A DNA stretch of 64,000 nt, taken from Clostridium fungisolvens (GTDB lineage Bacteria; Bacillota; Clostridia; Clostridiales; Clostridiaceae). Shown here piece by piece: positions 6,474 to 14,828 of the stretch. Each line of letters begins with the position of its first letter. Position 1 is the stretch's first letter. The position numbers and the translations under genes were made by a program. The DNA is taken from positions 496,001-560,000 of the forward strand of contig NZ_BLZR01000001.1 of NCBI RefSeq assembly GCF_014193895.1, read 5' to 3'. Below the pieces are notes generated by a model. That model ran no database searches and was not told the DNA's origin. It saw nothing but the letters and a program-made list of their open reading frames with translations.

Positions 6474-9251
6474 ATGAATCGTAAAAATGCCGAGAAGAAT
6501 CTCTCATATTTAAGTATTTATATAGGGTTTACTTTTCTAATTCTTTTAGAATATGGTTCTAATATAGATATCAAAATATCAAAATCTTATATAGATGGAA
6601 TGATACCAGCGGAGACTATAATTACTTTTATAGTTGCGTTTATGATTTTAATATACTTCGAAGTATCAAAAAAAAGTTATATATTATTTATTGGACTAGG
6701 CACGATGACTTTATTTGGAACGAAGTTTATTGAATGCGTTGAGCTTATGAGTAAGGGGAGTAGTGTAGTTAGTATATATAATCAAGCTTTTTTATCTACA
6801 AGATATAATATAATAAGTTTTATAATCACTGTTGGCTTTATTTACTTCCTTTATAACAATAAAGAGCTTAAGCATGTAAGTAGAGAAAGTATATGCACAT
6901 ATTCTGTTTTAAGTTTCTTTATAGGAATAGTATTTTACTATATAGATATAAAACTTTTATACGGGTACTTAAGTGATAGGAGTATATATTGGAGGTCTAT
7001 AATGACAATAATAGATCTTCTTGGAATTCTTGTATTAGGTATTGTTTTGATAAGAAAACAAAAAGAATGCAATGATTCTATGATGAAGTTTTTTGTAACT
7101 TCAACTATGTTTGAGTTTTTTAACCATGTTTATACCTTCTGTGATTTAGGGCAGAGAACTGCGCTTATCTATTTTTCTGACATTTTTTACATTCTATCTA
7201 TTTCAGCAGTTATGATTGGCATATGTATTTGTTTTAAAAATAAATATATTGATGCAAAAAAAATAATAGATAATACGAATGTCTTTAGGACTGACATGCT
7301 CAAGTACTACAAGATCTTACAAGAGATGCCAAGTGTTGTTTTTATATTAGATAAGCAAGGCACCATACGTTTTACTAATGTAGCTGCAGATGGATTTATT
7401 AAGGAAAATTATAGTGATGACTCTGTAGAAGGGAAGAATATAAGTGATATTCTACCAAACAGAAAAAATCGTTCTTTAAACAAAATAAATAAAGTTATAG
7501 ATATGGAAAAACAGTGGAGTGGGGAAAGTAAGTTAATAGGAAAAGATGGGAAGGTTTTTTACTTTAATACATATATAAATGAATTTGAAATCGATGAAGA
7601 TATGTTCTATTTAGGAGTTATGAATGATAATACTAACTTTATAGATATGTCGCTGCAACTACAGAAGAGTGAGAAGAAGTTTAGACAAATAACAGACAGT
7701 GTTCATGATTTGATATGTAAGATAGATATCGAAGGAAGGATAGATTACTGTTCTCCTTCCTATACTAACCTCTTTGGTGGTAACTATGAAGACTATAAGA
7801 TGGTTCCTTGGGTACATAATGTAGTTGAAAATGATGTTCAAAAAGTGCTGCAAGATATGAGATTATGCTTGGAAAAAAATAAGATAGTCACAAATGAGTG
7901 TAAAATGAAATCTGGTAAGAATACGTATATTTATGTGAATTACGTTATTAATCCGGTAGAAGAAAAAGATAAAATTGATGGAGCTATTATAAGTGCTAGA
8001 AATATAACTTATAAGAAATTAGCTGAGAAAGAATTAAAAGAGAGCGAGAGAAAGTATTCTGAAATATTTAACATGTGCCCAGATATGATATATGTACTTG
8101 ATTCTAAAAGCCTAAGGATTACTGATGTAAATCCTGCAATGTGCGAACTTTTAGGTAAAAGTAAAGAGAGTATTTTAAATAAATATCTAAAGCAGGTATT
8201 TGATGATATTGACTATGAAAGTGAAGTTAATATAATTAAATACTTAAATGAAGGATTGATAGTTAGGGGACATGAGATATCATTTTTGTTCTATGGAGAG
8301 TCTAGATACTTAGAAGTAAACTATTCACCTTTAATAGAGGATGGTGAACTTACAAAGATTATATGTTTAGCAAGAGATATTACTGAAAAGAAAAAGATGG
8401 TTGAGCTTAAGGAAGAACATGAAAAGGATAGAAAAAGGTTAGATGAGGCTTTACAATATGACCAATTGAAGACAGAATTTTTTGCAAACATATCTCATGA
8501 ACTTAGAACTCCAATAAATGTTATATTCTCTGTTATACAAGTTTTGGATTTATATAAGAATAAGGAAGATATAACGAAGATGCCTTATGAAAAATATAGT
8601 AATGTATTAAGGCAAAACTGTTACAGATTGCTAAGGCTTATAAATAACCTAATCGATATAACAAAAATTGATGCTGGTTACCTGAAACTTAACTGTGGAG
8701 TATATGATGTAATTAAAATTGTAGAAGATATAACTATATCTGTTGTTACATATGCTGAGAATAAAGGGATAGAAGTGATATTTGATACGTTTGTAGAAGA
8801 ATTATATATTTACTGTGATCCAGACAAGATCGAAAGAATAATACTAAATCTTTTGTCCAATGCTATTAAATTTACAGATTCAAATGGAAAAATTCTGGTG
8901 TTGGTAGAACAAATTGAGGATAATGTAAGAATAGCCATAAAAGATGACGGAAGAGGAATTCCAGAAGATCAGATAAATATTATATTTGAAAGATTTAGAC
9001 AAGTGGACAAGTCTTTAGCTAGAGAGCATGAAGGTAGTGGAATAGGACTTTCTTTAGTAAAATCTTTAGTTGAGTTACATGGAGGAACAGTCAGTGCTAA
9101 AAGTACCTTAAATAAGGGAAGTGAATTTATAATAAACCTACCAATAACTAGAATTAAAGAGATTGAACAAACTCCAATAATAATATCTAATGAGGATACT
9201 AGAATTGAACGAATTAATATCGAGTTCTCTGATATATATGAAATATGTTAA
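6474..9251 (+). CDS. Membrane PAS sensor histidine kinase
   Basis: Order of domains in about 925 residues: 7-8 membrane helices (1-255), three PAS/PAC domains (about 275-390, 400-520 and 530-640), a short coiled coil, and the kinase core. The H-box is FFANISHELRTP with the phospho-acceptor His at about 675. The N-box NLLSNAIKFT and the ATP lids DDGRGIPED and GSGIGLSLVKSL follow. All residues for autophosphorylation are present. No response regulator lies next to it, so its target must be elsewhere. An in-frame ATG at 6447 overlaps the previous stop (ATGA) but lacks a ribosome binding site; 6474 has AAGGA 8 bases upstream, so it was chosen. It pairs with the kinase-less sensor upstream. Confidence 0.85.
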   Translation: MNRKNAEKNLSYLSIYIGFTFLILLEYGSNIDIKISKSYIDGMIPAETIITFIVAFMILIYFEVSKKSYILFIGLGTMTLFGTKFIECVELMSKGSSVVSIYNQAFLSTRYNIISFIITVGFIYFLYNNKELKHVSRESICTYSVLSFFIGIVFYYIDIKLLYGYLSDRSIYWRSIMTIIDLLGILVLGIVLIRKQKECNDSMMKFFVTSTMFEFFNHVYTFCDLGQRTALIYFSDIFYILSISAVMIGICICFKNKYIDAKKIIDNTNVFRTDMLKYYKILQEMPSVVFILDKQGTIRFTNVAADGFIKENYSDDSVEGKNISDILPNRKNRSLNKINKVIDMEKQWSGESKLIGKDGKVFYFNTYINEFEIDEDMFYLGVMNDNTNFIDMSLQLQKSEKKFRQITDSVHDLICKIDIEGRIDYCSPSYTNLFGGNYEDYKMVPWVHNVVENDVQKVLQDMRLCLEKNKIVTNECKMKSGKNTYIYVNYVINPVEEKDKIDGAIISARNITYKKLAEKELKESERKYSEIFNMCPDMIYVLDSKSLRITDVNPAMCELLGKSKESILNKYLKQVFDDIDYESEVNIIKYLNEGLIVRGHEISFLFYGESRYLEVNYSPLIEDGELTKIICLARDITEKKKMVELKEEHEKDRKRLDEALQYDQLKTEFFANISHELRTPINVIFSVIQVLDLYKNKEDITKMPYEKYSNVLRQNCYRLLRLINNLIDITKIDAGYLKLNCGVYDVIKIVEDITISVVTYAENKGIEVIFDTFVEELYIYCDPDKIERIILNLLSNAIKFTDSNGKILVLVEQIEDNVRIAIKDDGRGIPEDQINIIFERFRQVDKSLAREHEGSGIGLSLVKSLVELHGGTVSAKSTLNKGSEFIINLPITRIKEIEQTPIIISNEDTRIERINIEFSDIYEIC

Positions 9252-9257
9252 GATATA

Positions 9258-9349
9258 GATAAACTACTTCATATTAGAATTTATCCAAATAAAGATTCGT
9301 AGAACCATCGAAATCTTTATTTGGAGTTTAAGGACTGAAGTAGTTTATC
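9258..9349. repeat. Element E, copy E1 (long hairpin)
   Basis: Outer arms GATAAACTACTTCA / TGAAGTAGTTTATC (14 bp, perfect) and an inner 13-bp perfect stem CCAAATAAAGATT / AATCTTTATTTGG. It lies 7 bases after the kinase stop and may protect or end that transcript, though there is no T-tract. Confidence 0.6.
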
Positions 9350-9508
9350 AGTTCAGCGGAATAGATAATCCAGTTCTATTTAATAAAACTAAGTGATATT
9401 TCTGTTAACTATTAATGGTAATATGATTATTAAATATAGATTCTATTTGGAACTAGTTTATCTATAAAACACTTCAATCCTAAAAATATGGCGATGTTAA
9501 AGCACCGT
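9350..9508. other. Spacer between E1 and B2
   Basis: AT-rich, no open frame. A short piece near 9450-9480 (GGAACTAGTTTATC, CACTTCAATCC) resembles arm sequences of the E and C elements and may be a remnant. Confidence 0.3.
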
Positions 9509-9885
9509 GTTGAAATTAAGTGGTTATCCATCCAATGCTTTAATGAGCTTACGCAAAGAATTAATATGATTTTCTCATATTCCATGGCTAAAACTGTAAA
9601 CTCACTACGTTCGAACAGTACAGTTTTTACTCTTTATTAATCAGTCATTATTGAAAAAATTTCATATATAAAATTAAGAAAGCAAAAAGAGTATATAAAG
9701 AGTAAAAAAGTGAGAATATGTCGCCTGCCAGAATTTCTTCACATACGTTCAGAAAAGGCAGATGCGTAAAAAAATCACTAATAAAGAACGATTAGCGATT
9801 TTTTAGAGCCATTCCATCTGAGAAAATCATTTAATTCTAATAGCTCGCTCATATAGCATCTCCTTTATAACCACTTAATTTCAAC
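9509..9885 (+). repeat. Element B, copy B2, interrupted by element A
   Basis: Outer arms GTTGAAATTAAGTGGTTAT / ATAACCACTTAATTTCAAC are a perfect 19-bp inverted repeat (9509-9527 with 9867-9885), different in sequence from the arms of B1. The core is B-like on both sides but is split after ACAGTTT (about 9627) by element A2. It resumes at AGCCATTCCATC (about 9807). Without the insert it would be close to 200 bp. Confidence 0.8.
9625..9806 (+). repeat. Element A, copy A2, nested in B2
   Basis: Arm 1 TTTTACTCTTTAT (9626-9638) and arm 2 ATAAAGAGTAAAA (9695-9707) are complementary. The core hairpin is 9721-9766 (CTGCC...GGCAG). The terminator-like stem ATCACTAAT / ATTAGCGAT (9774-9782 with 9791-9799) leads into T. 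Arm bases differ from A1 in a way that keeps pairing (ACTCTTTAT/ATAAAGAGT against ATTCTTTAG/CTAAAGAAT). Confidence 0.75.
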
Positions 9886-10035
9886 AATACTCTTAAATAT
9901 AGCCAAAAATATAAATTCAATTATGAAGTGATTCATCTAAAATGGAATGTCATTTTAAATCGATTGACATATTATATAGTTGTAGTTCCTTATGGAAATT
10001 AAATACAATAGCTTTAAGGAATCTGATTATAGTGA

Positions 10036-10041
10036 TATAAT
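10036..10041 (+). promoter_or_regulatory. Candidate -10 box for ddl
   Basis: TATAAT at 10036-10041 with a weak TTTAAG -35 match 17 bp upstream. A TTGACA at 9964 has no well-spaced -10 box. Confidence 0.4.
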
Positions 10042-10174
10042 TAACAAGATTTGATTTTTTTATCTACTCTTTATAAAATTACAGTCTAGATAATTTATGA
10101 ATAACTTTATTTGGTTAGAGCAAAAAAGGTTACTTAAGTAAAGAGTAAACAAGAAGTTCTTTGGAGGGATTATA

Positions 10175-11077
10175 ATGAGAGTCGGAGTTATAATGGGGGG
10201 AATATCCTCAGAAAGAGAAGTTTCTTTGAATAGCGGACAATCTATATTAGCCAATCTAGATAAGGAAAAGTATGAAATTATTCCAATAGTTATAGATGCT
10301 AAAGAAGATTTATTTACAAAAGTCAAAGACATAGATTTTGCGCTACTAGCTTTACATGGAAAATTCGGAGAAGATGGAACAGTTCAAGCAGTCCTTCAGA
10401 CTATGGGAATACCTTATTCTGGGTGTGATACTTTAAGTAGTGCTGTTTGTATGGATAAGGATATGACTAAGAAGATATTAAAATCAAGGGATATAAGAAC
10501 TGCACCTTGGTTTAATGTTAAGTCACTAGATGATATTGACTATATGAAAATAGATAGTTTGGGATATCCGGTAGTTGTAAAGCCTAATAACGGTGGATCA
10601 TCAGTAGCTACCTTTGTAATTAAGGAAGAGTCTGAAATTGAGAATGCGGTTATTGAAGCTTTAAAATGGGATAAAGAAGTTATGATTGAAAAGTATATAA
10701 AAGGTGATGAAATAACATGTCCGATTTTGGATGGACAAATGTTTCCAGTGCTAGCTATTAAGCCTAAGTCAGCTTTTTTTGATTACACATCAAAATACTC
10801 AGATGGTGGGGCAGATGAGTTTATAGTAGAATTAGAACCGTCACTTCATAAACAGGTTGAAGAAATGGCGCTAGCAACCTATAATGCTCTTAAATGTAGT
10901 GTTTATGCAAGAGTTGACATGATAGTTAGCGAAGGAGTTCCGTATATATTAGAAGTTAATACATTACCAGGAATGACTAAGAATAGCCTTTTTCCAAAAA
11001 GTGCAGCAGGAAAGAATGTAGACTTTAGTAAGTTGCTAGATCTAATAATCGAAACTTCAATAAAAGAACGTAGTTAA
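10175..11077 (+). CDS. ddl: D-alanine--D-alanine ligase
   Basis: ATP-grasp enzyme joining two D-alanines for the peptidoglycan stem peptide. It has 300 residues, the usual length. Motifs seen are the N-terminal GVIMGGISSEREVSL, the LHGKFGEDGT stretch (about 60-69), the ATP-binding VVKPNNGGSSVAT (about 130-142), and the Mg2+-binding EVNTLPGMT near the C-terminus (about 267-275). The ATG has GGAGGG 9 bases upstream. It stands alone behind elements E1 and B2/A2 and before a PAP2 phosphatase and a VanR/VanS-like pair. I see no feature that identifies it as a D-Ala-D-Lac or D-Ala-D-Ser ligase, so an ordinary housekeeping Ddl is the best reading. Confidence 0.93.
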   Translation: MRVGVIMGGISSEREVSLNSGQSILANLDKEKYEIIPIVIDAKEDLFTKVKDIDFALLALHGKFGEDGTVQAVLQTMGIPYSGCDTLSSAVCMDKDMTKKILKSRDIRTAPWFNVKSLDDIDYMKIDSLGYPVVVKPNNGGSSVATFVIKEESEIENAVIEALKWDKEVMIEKYIKGDEITCPILDGQMFPVLAIKPKSAFFDYTSKYSDGGADEFIVELEPSLHKQVEEMALATYNALKCSVYARVDMIVSEGVPYILEVNTLPGMTKNSLFPKSAAGKNVDFSKLLDLIIETSIKERS

Positions 11078-11096
11078 GCATAAAACTTATAAAATT

Positions 11097-11134
11097 AAGC
11101 CATGATCTTTTTTCATTTAGGTCATGGCTTTTAA
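11097..11134 (+). terminator. Terminator of ddl
   Basis: Nine-base-pair stem AAGCCATGA / TCATGGCTT (11097-11105 with 11122-11130) followed by a short T-rich stretch. Confidence 0.65.
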
Positions 11135-11202
11135 CATCTTTGGGATGAATAGCATATTATCTTTACTGTAGAGATAAGTATAAAATAAAACTTAACAACC
11201 AA

Positions 11203-11226
11203 CTTGCCAGATTTTCCTCATAGATA
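11203..11226 (+). repeat. Fragment of element A core
   Basis: CTTGCCAGATTTTCCTCATA matches the 5' half of the A core hairpin seen at 1199 and 27676, but the other half is absent. It is a remnant. Confidence 0.5.
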
Positions 11227-11358
11227 ATATTTTTATTAAGATAATATTAAGAATTTTGTCAATTATTTATTAAGAATTAGCATGTATAATAGAAATATAG
11301 AATTAGTTGTTTGTAAGATTGCTAAGTTTAATAGTAATATTAATAGTGTGGAATTAAA

Positions 11359-11453
11359 GATGAAACACTTCAATTCGGAATCTATTTCCAAAACTCCTCT
11401 AGTTTCTGAGAGGAGAATTTGAAGATATAAATTTAAGTATGAAGCATTCATAT
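11359..11453. repeat. Element C, copy C1
   Basis: About 95 bp. Arms GATGAAACACTTCA and TGAAGCATTCATAT are imperfectly complementary. The apical stem CTCCTCT / AGAGGAG (11394-11400 with 11409-11415) is perfect. It follows the C design: outer arms, AT-rich inner stem, GC-richer apical hairpin. Confidence 0.65.
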
Positions 11454-11539
11454 ATACTTTGATTTAAAAGTGTAAATTTAAATATATTATTTAATCATTA
11501 ATTATAAAGATTAATTTGATAGGGATTAGGGAGATTGCT

Positions 11540-12202
11540 ATGAGAAACAAGTTGAAACATGCGTTTTTTGTTCTGCCATACTTTGTTATAGGAGTGTTAT
11601 ATCAATATTTTAATAAGCCCATTAATGGTGAGGTACATAGCCTCATGACTTCTGTAGATAGAAGTATACCTTTTGTTAAGGCTTTTATAATCCCATATTA
11701 TATATGGTATATTTTTATTGGGTTTGCTATTGTATATCTTTTGGTCAATAATACTAAAGAATATTATAAATATGTAATTTGTTTATGCGTAGGGGAACTA
11801 ATTTGCATATGTATATACTTAAATTTTCAAACTACAGTACCTAGACCTATAGTTGTAGGTAATGATATCTTAAGTAATTTAATAAGAAATATATATGAAA
11901 TAGATAGACCATATAATTGTTTTCCAAGTATACATGTTCTTACTACATCAATAACCATGATATATCTATGGAAAAATAAAGACTTAAAAACTTGGTTCAA
12001 AATTGTAATTCAAATAGTAGGGATTTCTATAATATTATCTACTTTATTTGTAAAACAACATGCAATTATAGATGCGGTTGCAGGAAGTATACTAGCCTTG
12101 AGTGTGTTTAGCTTTATAAATATAATGGAAGAGGTAGGTGTAAGATATTGGAGAAGGAAACAATACTTATCGTTGACGACGAAAAAGAAATACGAGATTT
12201 AG
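11540..12202 (+). CDS. PAP2-family membrane phosphatase
   Basis: Integral membrane protein of 220 residues with about six helices and the PAP2 phosphatase signatures. These are TTVPRP (end of motif 1), CFPSIHVLTT (motif 2, PSxH) and VKQHAIIDAVAG (motif 3, with the nucleophile-assisting His and Asp). Family members dephosphorylate lipid phosphates, including undecaprenyl pyrophosphate in wall recycling. The true substrate cannot be read from sequence. The ATG at 11540 has AGGGAGA upstream; the TTG at 11516 lacks a site. The 3' end overlaps the response regulator gene by 55 bp, so the two are co-transcribed. Together with ddl upstream this points to an envelope role. Confidence 0.8.
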   Translation: MRNKLKHAFFVLPYFVIGVLYQYFNKPINGEVHSLMTSVDRSIPFVKAFIIPYYIWYIFIGFAIVYLLVNNTKEYYKYVICLCVGELICICIYLNFQTTVPRPIVVGNDILSNLIRNIYEIDRPYNCFPSIHVLTTSITMIYLWKNKDLKTWFKIVIQIVGISIILSTLFVKQHAIIDAVAGSILALSVFSFINIMEEVGVRYWRRKQYLSLTTKKKYEI

Positions 12203-12849
12203 TGGAGATTTATCTTAAGAATGATGGATATAACACAATAAAAGCTTCTGATGGGCAGGAAGCACTTGAAGTTCTAGAAAAAAATGATGTTGACTTAATA
12301 ATATTAGATGTTATGATGCCTAAGCTTGATGGTATAGAAGCATGTATGAAGATAAGAGAAGAAAGAAATACGCCTATAATAATGTTATCTGCGAAAAGTG
12401 AGGATATGGATAAGATTTTTGGACTTACAACAGGAGCTGACGATTATTTAACTAAGCCTTTTAATCCATTAGAATTACTTGCAAGGGTAAAATCTCAGTT
12501 AAGAAGGTATATTAAGTTAAATAATAATGTAATTCAAAAAAAGAAAGATAATGTTATTGAAATAGAAGATTTAACAATTAATATAGAAACACATCAAATA
12601 GATATTAACGGTAAAGAAATAAAGCTTACTCCAATTGAGTTCGATATACTAGCTCTTTTAGCTGAAAATAGGGGCAAGGTATTTTCTATAGAAAATATCT
12701 ATGAGAGTGTTTGGAATGAAAGCTTTATACAATCTGATAATACAGTTATGGTGCATATAAGAAAGATAAGAGAAAAACTTGAGGAAAACCCTAGAAAGCC
12801 TAAATATATCAAAACTGTTTGGGGAGTAGGATATAAAATTGAGAAGTAA
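12148..12849 (+). CDS. OmpR/VanR-type response regulator
   Basis: The 233 residues comprise a receiver domain (1-118) and a winged-helix DNA-binding domain (about 130-233). The acidic pocket is VDDE near residue 9, the phospho-acceptor is Asp54 in ILDVMMPKLDG, and the conserved Lys103 is in LTKPFNPLELL. The C-terminal domain ends with the family signature YIKTVWGVGYKIEK. Start codon is TTG, inside the PAP2 gene, with an AGAGG/AGGTG ribosome binding site. The stop overlaps the start of the kinase gene that follows. It is most similar in layout to VanR and VncR; the regulon is unknown but PAP2 or ddl are plausible targets (inference). Confidence 0.9.
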   Translation: MEKETILIVDDEKEIRDLVEIYLKNDGYNTIKASDGQEALEVLEKNDVDLIILDVMMPKLDGIEACMKIREERNTPIIMLSAKSEDMDKIFGLTTGADDYLTKPFNPLELLARVKSQLRRYIKLNNNVIQKKKDNVIEIEDLTINIETHQIDINGKEIKLTPIEFDILALLAENRGKVFSIENIYESVWNESFIQSDNTVMVHIRKIREKLEENPRKPKYIKTVWGVGYKIEK

Positions 12850-14368
12850 GAAATTTCTAAAGTTTAGATTTATCAGATGGGTATGGAACTGGAAGATAAT
12901 GAAACCAGTTAGACTAGTATTCAAGATCTTTAAGGAAAGAATGGAAAAAAGTATTAGGTTCGAACTTGTTGTTACTTTCGGAATTTGTTTCCTGATATCA
13001 CTTGTGGCGTATGGTATATCTAATGATATACTACGAGATAACTATAAATCAGCTACTCTTGTATATGATGATAGTGAAATACAGGATAGAGCTCAGAGGT
13101 TTTCTAATTATTTGATAAATACTAAGGATTTGTCTGTAACTAATTCCAGTGATATTCAAAAAAGTGTAGGAAGATTTTATGGGGCTGATGCAAATGAAAA
13201 GGTGATATTAACAGATCTAGATGGCAAGATTATATTTAAAACTAATAATGTAATCCAAAATTCAGTTGATGTCTATGCAACCATAAAATATGCTATGGAC
13301 TCTTATTCTAATAGATATAATAATCAATACAGGACTGAAGGAAAAGAATTTGTAATATTTTACCCACTTAATATAAAAGATGAGAAATTATATCTATTCA
13401 TTTTTGCAACTCCACAAGCTAAGATGGAATACAACCAAACATATTCTTCGAACTCTATAATGGCTGTTATCATAGCGGTGATAGTTTTTGTAACAAGTTT
13501 TATCTATATAACAAATAAAAAGATGAAATATATAGAGGAGATTTCAGAGGGGTTAAGGAAGATTGCATCAGGTGATTTGAGATTTAGAATAAATGGAAGA
13601 GGAAAAGATGAACTTAATAATCTAGCTGAGAATATTAACTACATGGCTTCTGAGATAATGAACAGAATTGAAGCAGAAAGAATGGCTGAAAAAACAAAGA
13701 ATGAACTCATAACAAATGTTTCTCACGATCTTAGAACACCTCTTACCTCTGTAATGGGATATATAGGACTTCTTAAGGATGGGAAGTACGAAAATGAAGA
13801 TCAGATGAAAGAGTATATGAACATAGCTTTCAATAAATCTGAAAAAATAAAAATACTTTTAGAAGATCTTTTTGAGTATACAAAATTAACTAATCAAGGA
13901 GTAAGCTTATATAAAGAACAAGTTAACTTAAATGAGTTTTTATCTCAGCTTATAGAAGAACTTATGCCTCTTTTTGATGAAAGAGGACTTAGAATACATA
14001 AAGACTTTACAGAAGAAAGATTAGAAGCTAATCTTGATGTAAATAAAATGCTAAGAGCTTTTGAAAATCTATTAGGAAATGCTATAAAGTATTCCTTTGA
14101 GAATACAAATATAACTGTAAGTTTAAAAAGAGATAATGAATATGCGCTTATATCAATAAAGAATAAAGGCGAAAATATACCAAGAGAAAAGCTCGAAAAA
14201 CTGTTTGAAAGATTTTATAGAGCAGACGAATCTAGGACATCTGAAAATGTAAGTGGTAGTGGTCTTGGACTTGCTATATGCAAAAATATCGTAGAACTTC
14301 ATAATGGACGCATCTGGGCAGAGTGCTACGGTAATGATATAAAGTTCTCAGTAATGATAAGATTATAG
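12839..14368 (+). CDS. VanS-like sensor histidine kinase
   Basis: About 509 residues: a basic N-terminus, a membrane span near 45-65, an extracytoplasmic sensor of about 140 residues, and a second span near 205-225. A HAMP linker, the HisKA domain (NVSHDLRTPLTSVMGY, phospho-acceptor His about 296) and the HATPase domain (NLLGNAIKYS, GSGLGLAICKNI) follow. The TTG start overlaps the regulator stop and has GGGGAGTAGGA upstream; an ATG at 12899 is an alternative. It forms a two-component pair with the preceding gene. The layout is VanS/VncS-like; the signal cannot be read from sequence. Confidence 0.9.
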   Translation: MRSKKFLKFRFIRWVWNWKIMKPVRLVFKIFKERMEKSIRFELVVTFGICFLISLVAYGISNDILRDNYKSATLVYDDSEIQDRAQRFSNYLINTKDLSVTNSSDIQKSVGRFYGADANEKVILTDLDGKIIFKTNNVIQNSVDVYATIKYAMDSYSNRYNNQYRTEGKEFVIFYPLNIKDEKLYLFIFATPQAKMEYNQTYSSNSIMAVIIAVIVFVTSFIYITNKKMKYIEEISEGLRKIASGDLRFRINGRGKDELNNLAENINYMASEIMNRIEAERMAEKTKNELITNVSHDLRTPLTSVMGYIGLLKDGKYENEDQMKEYMNIAFNKSEKIKILLEDLFEYTKLTNQGVSLYKEQVNLNEFLSQLIEELMPLFDERGLRIHKDFTEERLEANLDVNKMLRAFENLLGNAIKYSFENTNITVSLKRDNEYALISIKNKGENIPREKLEKLFERFYRADESRTSENVSGSGLGLAICKNIVELHNGRIWAECYGNDIKFSVMIRL

Positions 14369-14389
14369 TTTCTATGCAGAAACTCTTTA

Positions 14390-14484
14390 GATGGATGACT
14401 TTATAATTTAAGTTGTATTTTTTAAAACTTTGCTCAGTACCAGAAGAATTTTAAAAAATAGTCTTGAATTTGAGGATATCCATC
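14390..14484. repeat. Element C, copy C2 (degenerate)
   Basis: End arms GATGGAT / ATCCATC with an internal hairpin (TTTTTAAAACTTTGCTC...GAAGAATTTTAAAAAA). It begins 22 bases after the kinase stop and is followed by TTTTTTATTG, so it could serve as the operon terminator. More diverged than other C copies. Confidence 0.55.
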
Positions 14485-14530
14485 CTTTTTTATTGTAATT
14501 AATAGTTAAATTAAACTAGTACATCTTTAT

Positions 14531-14730
14531 ATAAATTTAGGTGTTCCTACGAGAGATACTATATGAACGAGCTATTAGAATTAAATGATTTTTGCAGATT
14601 AAATGGCGTTAGGAAATTGTATTGTCCGAACGTAGTGAGTTATACAATTTTAGACATTTAATCGGAAGAAATCATATTAATTCTTTGCGAAGGTCATCAA
14701 AGTATCGGTAGTAGGAGCACCTAAATTTAT
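14531..14730 (-). repeat. Element B, copy B3 (inverted orientation)
   Basis: Arms ATAAATTTAGGTGTTCCTAC / GTAGGAGCACCTAAATTTAT (14531-14550 with 14711-14730) are complementary at 19 of 20 positions. Their sequence is unrelated to the B1 and B2 arms. The apical stem is AAATTGTAT / ATACAATTT where B1 has AAACTGTAT / ATACAGTTT, a compensatory pair change. The conserved loop (CCGAACGTAGTGAG on this strand) is intact. Confidence 0.8.
14563..14661 (+). CDS. Possible 32-residue peptide encoded in element B3
   Basis: ATG at 14563 follows a GAGAG purine run and opens a frame ending TAA at 14659-14661. The peptide starts MNELLELNDF and contains VRKLYCPNVVSYTIL, matching the B1 peptide. No family recognised; coding status unproven. 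Confidence 0.25.
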   Translation: MNELLELNDFCRLNGVRKLYCPNVVSYTILDI

Positions 14731-14828
14731 TATGGGTACTACGATAAAGAAAATTTTATTATTTTGTAACGTTACTTGGACTACTTTAATATCCTAATGG
14801 TATGAGTATTATTATAGTTGGAGGAACT

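Noticed and set aside
10175..14368. Acquired vancomycin-resistance (van) operon
   Set aside because: VanR/VanS-like and Ddl genes are present, but vanH, vanX, vanY and a D-Lac or D-Ser ligase are not; the Ddl looks ordinary.
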